Part shown: piece by piece, positions 1 to 4,785 of the stretch
How positions within the stretch are numbered: position 1 is the stretch's first letter
Layout: every line of letters starts with the position of its first letter
Assembly (NCBI GenBank): GCA_910577075.1
Contig: CAJTKV010000011.1
Location: 8,775-17,408 of the forward strand
Direction of reading: 5' to 3'
Length of the DNA: 8,634 nucleotides
Origin: an uncultured Bacilli bacterium
GTDB lineage: Bacteria; Bacillota_I; Bacilli_A; RF39; UBA660
Program-made: the position numbers and the translations under genes
Notes under the pieces: model-generated
The model's input: only the letters and a program-made list of their open reading frames with translations
What the model was told of the DNA's origin: nothing
Databases searched by the model: none

Positions 1-1631
1 AGCTTACCTAAGGTAAGTTTTTTTATGATTTTATTTAACATCTCTTTGCCAAATAGATCATCTAAAATATGAAGTTTATAAGATAAACCAATATAAATAG
101 TCCCACCTATTATAGCATTGATTATTATCTTTAATAGAGATTTCGCGATAGTTGTAGAGTCAATTGGCACTAAATAGTTAAATATAACCAGTACTACTAC
201 CATCGTTATTGCCGGAATTAAAGTTTTCGATAAAATATTAAACGTCTCTTTATACTTAATCCCCTCTTTTTTATGAAGAGATATTAAGCCAATTAAGATA
301 CTTGATGAAAAACCTATAATACTAGCAACAATACTTCCCAAAAAAGCCTCTATATGTAAATATTCAAATAAATACATAATAGGAACATCTAACAAAGCAT
401 TTAATAAAAATCCCGTTATCGAAACTAAATAGACAAGTTTTATCTTATTTAAACTTTGACATATCGTCGAAATTATCATATAGACATTGGCAAGTAAGGC
501 GGAAAAGACAGCCAAACTTAATATCATACTTCCATAATTGCTATTGCCATAGAATATATGCCAAACAGGAGTTGATAAAATGGATAATCCTAGAACTAAT
601 GGAAGCGAAATATAGATAACCATACTTATTGATTTATTTATCTTATCTGTTACTTCTTTTTTATCCTTTTTAGTATAGGCACTGACAATCGTCGGAATTA
701 AACTCACCGTCATTCCCATCGCCATGGCATTTATAATCATGCATATCTTCGGTGCCCATGTACTTATTGCACTTGCTACAAATTCGACTTCTTCTGCTGT
801 ATAATGCATATTTTCTAACGTTCTTAACACTAATATCTGATCGGTAAATGTATAGATGTTTGTAACTATATTGATTATGATAAAAGGTATTGCATAGGAT
901 ACTATCTTTAAAGCTATCTCTTTGTTCGTTATCTTATCTTTTTTAGCATTTTTTCCTAGACTAAATTCTTCTTTATGCTTGCGCATAATATATCTTAAAT
1001 AAAGATAAGCACAAGCCCCACCTACAAAAGCTCCCGCAACAGCTATACCAATTGCTAATGAAAGTGTTCCATTGAATACTTTTAAAACCAAATATGAACC
1101 AACGAGAATTACTAAAATTCTAACAATCTGTTCAATAAGTTGACTAATAGACGATGGTGAAACAAATTTATGTCCTTGTAAATATCCCTTGGTAATGCTT
1201 AAAAAAGGTATTATTAAGACTGCTGGAGACACACAGCGAATGACAAATGTTACATTCTCTGGAGTATTGCCACCTGATAAATCTCCAATAATAAATACGC
1301 CAATTTCCTCAGCTAGGATAAATAAAACTAAAAAGGCAACTACAGATATAACCGTTATTATTTTTAAAGCAATTGAATATGCTCGATTCTTAGCATCCTC
1401 ATACCCTAAGGTATTATATTCACTTATAATTTTGCTTATAGCATTGGGAAGACCCGCGGAAGATATTCCTAAAAATATCAAATATATGTTATAGGCATAA
1501 CTATATAATGCTCCACCTGAAGAGCCAACTATTGAATAAAAAGGTATTACATAGAGCATGCCTAATATCTTAACAAAGACAATTGCCAATGTCGCAATAA
1601 TAGTTCCCTCAATAAAACTATTCTTTTTCAT
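1..1631 (-). CDS. MurJ/YtgP-type lipid-linked oligosaccharide flippase (3' end cut by window edge)
   Basis: Polytopic membrane protein of the MOP superfamily, SpoVB/YtgP branch. In Bacilli, YtgP-type members flip lipid II, the peptidoglycan precursor, across the cytoplasmic membrane. I translated the minus strand from the ATG at 1631 and found 543 codons open to the window edge. That is about the usual full length for the YtgP branch, so only a few C-terminal residues are probably missing. The start MKKNSFIEGTIIATLAIVF, the segment KGYLQGHKFVSPSSISQLIE and many alternating hydrophobic helices fit the family. An AAAGGA ribosome site (1642-1647) lies 10 bases upstream, overlapping the end of the cse60-like gene, so the two are probably cotranscribed and coupled. 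It could instead be a SpoVB or capsule-type flippase; sequence alone does not separate these. The family call is firm, the exact substrate is inferred. Confidence 0.88.
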   Translation of the reverse strand, partial: MKKNSFIEGTIIATLAIVFVKILGMLYVIPFYSIVGSSGGALYSYAYNIYLIFLGISSAGLPNAISKIISEYNTLGYEDAKNRAYSIALKIITVISVVAFLVLFILAEEIGVFIIGDLSGGNTPENVTFVIRCVSPAVLIIPFLSITKGYLQGHKFVSPSSISQLIEQIVRILVILVGSYLVLKVFNGTLSLAIGIAVAGAFVGGACAYLYLRYIMRKHKEEFSLGKNAKKDKITNKEIALKIVSYAIPFIIINIVTNIYTFTDQILVLRTLENMHYTAEEVEFVASAISTWAPKICMIINAMAMGMTVSLIPTIVSAYTKKDKKEVTDKINKSISMVIYISLPLVLGLSILSTPVWHIFYGNSNYGSMILSLAVFSALLANVYMIISTICQSLNKIKLVYLVSITGFLLNALLDVPIMYLFEYLHIEAFLGSIVASIIGFSSSILIGLISLHKKEGIKYKETFNILSKTLIPAITMVVVLVIFNYLVPIDSTTIAKSLLKIIINAIIGGTIYIGLSYKLHILDDLFGKEMLNKIIKKLTLGK

Positions 1632-1638
1632 AAATCCA

Positions 1639-1806
1639 CTATCCTTTATATATAATCATCGCCGAAAAGCAAAATATTTGTTCTTCGGCAAATATGGAAA
1701 CGGCAACTTGATATTTTATATCAATTACCTCTACTTCGCTAATAAAATTATTAACACTCTCTTCCAAATCTTTTTCATGCGATTCATCAAACACTTTTAC
1801 TTTCAT
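1639..1806 (-). CDS. Cse60-family small protein, 55 aa
   Basis: Small acidic protein resembling the Bacillus sporulation protein Cse60 family (DUF2758). The start MKVKVFDESHEKDLEESVN, the central IDIKYQVAVS and the end EEQIFCFSAMIIYKG follow the family pattern along the whole length. The biochemical role is unknown; in Bacillus subtilis the gene is sporulation-linked, but homologues occur in other low-GC bacteria, so the name does not prove this organism sporulates. I place the start at the ATG at 1806 because GGTGA (1811-1815) lies 4 bases upstream and homology begins there; the upstream in-frame ATG at 1857 would add 17 residues unlike the family. It stops 7 bases before the flippase start. 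A sigma-A-like promoter lies upstream, and I saw no sigma-E-type element. Confidence 0.82.
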   Translation of the reverse strand: MKVKVFDESHEKDLEESVNNFISEVEVIDIKYQVAVSIFAEEQIFCFSAMIIYKG

Positions 1807-1810
1807 AATA

Positions 1811-1815
1811 TCACC
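1811..1815 (-). promoter_or_regulatory. Ribosome site GGTGA fixing the Cse60-like start
   Basis: GGTGA sits 4 bases before the ATG at 1806. It supports this start over the in-frame ATG at 1857, which has no comparable site. Confidence 0.7.
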
Positions 1816-1866
1816 AATATGATAATAGCAAAAATATCGAGAAAAAAATGTCAACATATAATATTT

Positions 1867-1895
1867 ATTATAATAGATAATCTAGTAAATGTCGA
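1867..1895 (-). promoter_or_regulatory. Sigma-A-like promoter for the cse60-like/flippase unit
   Basis: TCGACA (1890-1895), a 17-base spacer and TATAAT (1867-1872). Transcription would begin near 1860 and leave a leader of about 54 bases. A second candidate further down has a perfect TTGACA (1849-1854), but its extended -10 (TGC TATTAT, 1822-1830) is 21 bases away, too far for a normal promoter. Confidence 0.55.
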
Positions 1896-1927
1896 TGAAG
1901 ATAAAATATTATTTGACATTTTCACAT

Positions 1928-1953
1928 AAAAAAAGAACCCATTAAAGTTCTTT
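1928..1953 (-). terminator. Rho-independent terminator after the VirB2-like gene
   Basis: Read on the minus strand, AAAGAAC (1947-1953) pairs with GTTCTTT (1932-1938) around an 8-base loop and runs into further T residues to 1928. It starts 5 bases past the stop codon of the gene at 1958-2311. The stem is only 7 bp and AT-rich, so termination may be partial. Confidence 0.7.
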
Positions 1954-1957
1954 CTTA

Positions 1958-2311
1958 TTAATATTGTTGTGATCCTACTACACAGTTCCATGGTGTTAAG
2001 ATACATTTTTGACAATTATCAAATCCACCTTTACCTGCTGTGTATTGAGAAATTGTATCAAACAACCAAAGAACAATGCTTGGTATGAAGAATATTACAA
2101 CACCAGCTACAGCTCTCCACAATAATCTCTTTGCACTTGTTTTTATTTCGTCGTCTTTAGAAGCAACAACGGCTTTACCAAAGTCCATAATACCATATGC
2201 AATGATAACGATAGGAATAGCAACTTTAACAATTGTTAACGCATATCCTACAAATTGTAATATAGCTCCTGCATTTGTACAGAAACCAGCAATATCAATA
2301 GCTCCTAACAT
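1958..2311 (-). CDS. VirB2/TrbC-like pilin-type small membrane protein, 117 aa
   Basis: Two hydrophobic helices (about residues 16-42 and 63-87) are separated by a short charged loop with DFGKAVVASKDDEIK and LLWRAVAGVVIFFIPSIV. This hairpin resembles VirB2/TrbC pilins of type IV secretion systems and similar small proteins of Firmicutes; the match is by pattern, not by search. The tail is glycine-rich with C100, C103 and C110; a fourth cysteine is C11. I start at the ATG at 2311 because AGAGG (2319-2323) lies 7 bases upstream; a longer frame from 2365 would overlap the promoter. It has its own consensus promoter and terminator, so it may be expressed separately and strongly. There is no relaxase or other VirB gene here, so it more likely belongs to the neighbouring pilus-like genes than to a conjugation system. 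A generic two-helix membrane protein is possible. Confidence 0.6.
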   Translation of the reverse strand: MLGAIDIAGFCTNAGAILQFVGYALTIVKVAIPIVIIAYGIMDFGKAVVASKDDEIKTSAKRLLWRAVAGVVIFFIPSIVLWLFDTISQYTAGKGGFDNCQKCILTPWNCVVGSQQY

Positions 2312-2318
2312 ATTTATA

Positions 2319-2323
2319 CCTCT
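2319..2323 (-). promoter_or_regulatory. Ribosome site AGAGG fixing the VirB2-like start
   Basis: AGAGG lies 7 bases before the ATG at 2311, downstream of the -10 box at 2336-2341. A start at 2365 would fall at the -35 box and so would not be in the mRNA from this promoter. Confidence 0.7.
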
Positions 2324-2335
2324 TTCCTTATTTAC

Positions 2336-2365
2336 ATTATAATTTAATAATAACTTATTTGTCAA
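2336..2365 (-). promoter_or_regulatory. Strong consensus sigma-A promoter for the VirB2-like gene
   Basis: Perfect TTGACA (2360-2365) and perfect TATAAT (2336-2341) with an 18-base spacer. It is the closest match to consensus in the window and starts 22 bases past the end of the TadZ-like gene. No terminator is visible between the two genes, so read-through is also likely. Confidence 0.8.
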
Positions 2366-2386
2366 CTAAAATACACTTTTTTTACA

Positions 2387-3361
2387 TTACTCAGTAATAT
2401 TGAAGCCTAATCTTCGCAATAATTCATTTATTTCACTTAAATTTCGGTCGCGATCATTTAGCGGTGGCAAATTATCAAATACTTTACACTTTGTTTCATA
2501 TTCAAAATCTGGCACCTCTTGATCATTGACAAAGCTTAAATTTAAGACGATTTTTTCATCTTTGCGTTCAATAAATGTATTCTTATCTTTCTTAAGCAAT
2601 TTAGTCAATTTTACATATGATGGTTCTACTAAATACAAGACTTCATCACAGTAATCATCGGCATATCCAAAGTCATTTAAATCAATAATTACAGCATTGA
2701 CATCTCCATGATCCTTTAAAGTACGCTCCAAATCACTTTTATTCATACATGACATTAAATCCTGATCATGATAGAATATCAAATCCTGCCTAAACATTTC
2801 AATACCAATGGCTTTTATATTAGCTGCTTTTAATTGACGTACCATCATATTCGTTAAACTCGTAGCACCGGCATGCGTCGTTAAATTTACCAAACCAACT
2901 ATCTTGCATCCACTTTCTTCATGGTATTCCATCGCTTTAGCTCGCTGTTCGGCCAATATTTCCTCTTGTTTCGTCGCCTCATCGCTCAATACTAGATGCT
3001 TGACATTCTCATAACCATTTGGGTTACTGTATAAAAATTTTATTCCCTCAAAATTACGCGTAAAATTATAAAATCCTGCACCTATTAAATTAGACATATA
3101 AAGCGAACTATTGACCACAGGATCATTATTTAAAAGCAAGATTATACGACTAGGATCCAAAGCTTTACCCAGTTGTCTAATCACTTCTATATCCTGATAG
3201 TTTGCTATAGAAGTAATATCAATTATCATCTTATTAAAATATAAATTGACAAACTTGCTCAACAATTCTCTTAGCTCATATTGTCCATCTATTCTCTTTA
3301 TTATATCGATATCTAATCGATCAATTATACTTTTGTTTTCATTTGCTGTGACTATGTTCAT
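2387..3361 (-). CDS. TadZ/CpaE-like pilus assembly protein with atypical P-loop, 324 aa
   Basis: Two-domain layout like TadZ/CpaE, MinD-superfamily proteins that localise Tad pilus machinery at the membrane. Residues 1-125 look like a receiver-like alpha/beta domain (MIIDITSI near 45-52, RIILLLNND near 72-80). Residues 126-150 are a charged helical linker. From about 153 comes a P-loop-like fold: KIVGLVNLTTHAGATSL, then IKAIGIEM, then a Walker-B-like NAVIIDLNDF. The usual KGGVGKT loop is replaced by HAGATS (163-168), so the catalytic lysine is absent. The SD-like GAGGG overlaps the stop codon of the TadE-like gene upstream (3371-3373), so translation is likely coupled. Context, between pilin-like genes, supports TadZ over MinD or ParA. 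The fold is fairly firm, the TadZ role is inferred. Confidence 0.65.
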   Translation of the reverse strand: MNIVTANENKSIIDRLDIDIIKRIDGQYELRELLSKFVNLYFNKMIIDITSIANYQDIEVIRQLGKALDPSRIILLLNNDPVVNSSLYMSNLIGAGFYNFTRNFEGIKFLYSNPNGYENVKHLVLSDEATKQEEILAEQRAKAMEYHEESGCKIVGLVNLTTHAGATSLTNMMVRQLKAANIKAIGIEMFRQDLIFYHDQDLMSCMNKSDLERTLKDHGDVNAVIIDLNDFGYADDYCDEVLYLVEPSYVKLTKLLKKDKNTFIERKDEKIVLNLSFVNDQEVPDFEYETKCKVFDNLPPLNDRDRNLSEINELLRRLGFNITE

Positions 3362-3366
3362 ATTAA

Positions 3367-3373
3367 CCCTCTA
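3367..3373 (-). promoter_or_regulatory. Ribosome site TAGAGGG overlapping the upstream stop codon
   Basis: The TAG stop of the 164-residue TadE-like gene (3371-3373) runs directly into GAGGG, 5 bases before the ATG at 3361. This suggests translational coupling between the pseudopilin-like gene and the TadZ-like gene. Confidence 0.7.
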
Positions 3374-3865
3374 TCCCATATAATCGTCTTCTGGATACTG
3401 TATATTAGAAGTTTCTCCGTCTACATGAAATGATGATCCTATATCAAATATAGGTAGTGATAAAGAAAAAAATACAATAACCCTATAATAACTAGAAGTC
3501 AACTGTCCATCAGTAGGACTGTATGCCTTTATTCTTTGCAAGCAATAATGATAAGTTTCATTGTCGGATGCTGGGATGTCGGGGTGTAAATCCCCAACAA
3601 TAACTCCCATGCTAGTCAGTCTCTCATCTTCAAATAGATCTGCACACTTCCCCTTTGATGTATAGGAAACTTCATCGATTAAATCTGCTATATCTTGCAA
3701 AGATTTATTATTTGGTCCGTTGTATTTTTCCAATCTTTCAACTATTCCATCTTTTACTCTAAAAGCCTTTGAGTAGTTAACAGAAAAAGCTAGATATCCA
3801 GAAAATAATGCAATAAAAACTAGAACAATCATCAAAATCCATGATGCCCCAATCGATTCTTTCAT
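3371..3865 (-). CDS. TadE-like pseudopilin, 164 aa (paralogue of the 4227-4694 gene)
   Basis: One N-terminal membrane helix (about 9-29, SWILMIVLVFIALFSGYLAF) follows a short leader MKESIGA; the rest is predicted outside the cell. This is the layout of TadE/TadF minor pilins. Two cysteines (C74, C108) could form a disulfide. The C-terminal half carries YYRVIVFFSLSLPIF and the ending GETSNIQYPEDDYMG. The same pattern, with Cys74 at the identical position and the ending GETRDIHYPHDSYF, is seen in the gene at 4227-4694, so the two are duplicates that have diverged. The ATG at 3865 is preceded by AGAGGA. It lies 25 bases after the Flp-like gene and overlaps the ribosome site of the TadZ-like gene, so the three probably share a transcript. 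I do not see the standard TadE consensus at the N-terminus, so the family call rests on layout and context. Confidence 0.6.
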   Translation of the reverse strand: MKESIGASWILMIVLVFIALFSGYLAFSVNYSKAFRVKDGIVERLEKYNGPNNKSLQDIADLIDEVSYTSKGKCADLFEDERLTSMGVIVGDLHPDIPASDNETYHYCLQRIKAYSPTDGQLTSSYYRVIVFFSLSLPIFDIGSSFHVDGETSNIQYPEDDYMG

Positions 3866-3890
3866 GCATTAACTTCCTCTCTAATTGCTA

Positions 3891-4136
3891 CTAAGCTGTG
3901 TCGCCTTCTTTACGCGAACATTGTACTTCTGCAGTTTCACCATCTTCAGTATAATATGTACATGTACATGTACCGCCATCGCACGAATGACAATTATCCG
4001 CTTGCGAACAGTATGTACTTCTTAAAATATTTGCCTTAATTGTTGGCCATATTAATGTTGAAAATACTACTGATATTGCAGCGATAGCTACTACAGCAAC
4101 TGCTGTCATACTTAATTCTCCAGTCGCATCCTTCAT
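3891..4136 (-). CDS. Flp-pilin-like small cysteine-rich protein, 81 aa
   Basis: Candidate major pilin of the locus. A short leader MKDATG is followed by ELSMTAVAVVAIAAISVVF and a hydrophobic helix to about residue 30, as in Flp/Fap pilins of Tad systems. Length fits the short Flp class. The C-terminal half is unusual: six cysteines (43, 49, 52, 57, 59, 73), an even number suggesting three disulfides in an exposed cap. The glutamate directly follows the leader glycine, not at the +5 place of classical prepilins, so processing by a prepilin peptidase is plausible but unproven. It has the best ribosome site in the window (AAAGGAGA, 4146-4153) and its own promoter, as expected of an abundant subunit. 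It ends with two in-frame TAG stops (3888-3893). It could also be a non-pilin secreted peptide. Confidence 0.6.
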   Translation of the reverse strand: MKDATGELSMTAVAVVAIAAISVVFSTLIWPTIKANILRSTYCSQADNCHSCDGGTCTCTYYTEDGETAEVQCSRKEGDTA

Positions 4137-4145
4137 TAAAACATC

Positions 4146-4153
4146 TCTCCTTT
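4146..4153 (-). promoter_or_regulatory. Strong ribosome site AAAGGAGA of the Flp-like gene
   Basis: AAAGGAGA lies 9 bases before the ATG at 4136. It is the best match to the anti-Shine-Dalgarno sequence in the window, where several other genes use the weaker GGTGA. Confidence 0.75.
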
Positions 4154-4165
4154 ATTATATATTTG

Positions 4166-4194
4166 ATTATACTATTATTATTAATTTAATTCAA
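4166..4194 (-). promoter_or_regulatory. Sigma-A promoter for the Flp-like/TadE-like/TadZ-like unit
   Basis: TTGAAT (4189-4194), a 17-base spacer and TATAAT (4166-4171) in the gap between the two pseudopilin-type genes. The eleven bases ending in the -10 box, AATAGTATAAT, recur in the promoter at 4718-4746. No terminator is visible upstream, so this may be an internal boost of one longer transcript. Confidence 0.7.
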
Positions 4195-4226
4195 TATATT
4201 TATAAGTAACTTTTAACAATTTAACA

Positions 4227-4694
4227 CTAAAAGTAAGAATCATGTGGATAATGAATATCTCTTGTCTCCCCACTTACCTTAAAATCAAAGATATCACCAA
4301 GAATAGGAACAGAATATGCAAATGTTACAGTTACCGTATAATAATACTTGTCTTCTGTGGCATCTTCCCCATAACGTATATCCCGCGTTACGCAGTAATT
4401 CATCTTCTGTGAGGGGTTGACGACTATTTGATCTTCTAGGCCACCTATTACTTTTTCTCCATCTCGGCTCTTGCAAGATAGCAAGCCATAATAACCTTCA
4501 TTTCGCATGGCTGAATTTAACATTTGAACTGTATTGCCATTCATACCTTCATATTGTTCAATTATAGTTACCATTTTTGATTTCAAAATATATGCTTCAT
4601 TATAGTCAATCGATATTGTTATGTATGCAATAAATATTGCCATAAATACTAAAACTATACCAAGTAACCATGTTCCATTAATTGAGTTCTTCAT
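4227..4694 (-). CDS. TadE-like pseudopilin, 155 aa
   Basis: Leader MKNSING, one hydrophobic helix (about 9-29, TWLLGIVLVFMAIFIAYITI), then an exported domain with two cysteines (C74, C101), a beta-rich stretch YYYTVTVTFAYSVPIL and the ending GETRDIHYPHDSYF. Layout matches minor pilins of the TadE type, and the protein is a clear paralogue of the gene at 3371-3865 (same SWxL/TWLL helix start, Cys74, shared GET-I-YP-D-Y ending). I chose the ATG at 4694 because GGGTGA (4700-4705) lies 5 bases upstream; the in-frame GTG at 4703 is inside that site. It has its own promoter just after the terminator of the surface-protein gene. The function as a pseudopilin is inferred from layout and neighbours. 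Confidence 0.6.
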   Translation of the reverse strand: MKNSINGTWLLGIVLVFMAIFIAYITISIDYNEAYILKSKMVTIIEQYEGMNGNTVQMLNSAMRNEGYYGLLSCKSRDGEKVIGGLEDQIVVNPSQKMNYCVTRDIRYGEDATEDKYYYTVTVTFAYSVPILGDIFDFKVSGETRDIHYPHDSYF

Positions 4695-4699
4695 TATCT

Positions 4700-4705
4700 T
4701 CACCC
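4700..4705 (-). promoter_or_regulatory. Ribosome site GGGTGA fixing the 155-aa TadE-like start
   Basis: GGGTGA is 5 bases before the ATG at 4694 and includes the rival GTG codon at 4703, which therefore is unlikely to be the start. Confidence 0.7.
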
Positions 4706-4717
4706 TACTTTAAGAAA

Positions 4718-4746
4718 ATTATACTATTTTTATTTTTTATTAACAA
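4718..4746 (-). promoter_or_regulatory. Sigma-A promoter for the first TadE-like gene
   Basis: TTGTTA (4741-4746), a 17-base spacer and TATAAT (4718-4723). It lies directly after the terminator at 4760-4785 and starts transcription about 17 bases before the gene. Confidence 0.7.
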
Positions 4747-4759
4747 TAAATTAGACATT

Positions 4760-4785
4760 AAAAAAGAGATATTTACATATCTCTT
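4760..4785 (-). terminator. Rho-independent terminator of the surface-protein gene, containing its stop codon
   Basis: On the minus strand AAGAGATAT (4777-4785) pairs perfectly with ATATCTCTT (4764-4772) around a 4-base loop, followed by TTTT. Two bases of the TAA stop codon (4784-4786) are within the stem, so the gene ends right at its terminator. Confidence 0.85.

Noticed and set aside
1822..1854. TTGACA with extended TATTAT as promoter of the Cse60-like gene
   Set aside because: The 21-base spacing is too long; the promoter at 1867-1895 has correct spacing.
1189..1929. Two plus-strand frames of 101 and 123 residues
   Set aside because: They run antisense to the flippase and the Cse60-like gene, which have family matches and ribosome sites. 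The composition is not protein-like.
4294..4476. Minus-strand frame of 60 residues
   Set aside because: It is out of frame inside the 155-residue TadE-like gene, with no ribosome site.
1958..4694. Integrative conjugative element suggested by the VirB2-like gene
   Set aside because: No relaxase, coupling protein, VirB4-type ATPase, integrase or attachment site is visible, and the neighbours are housekeeping genes.
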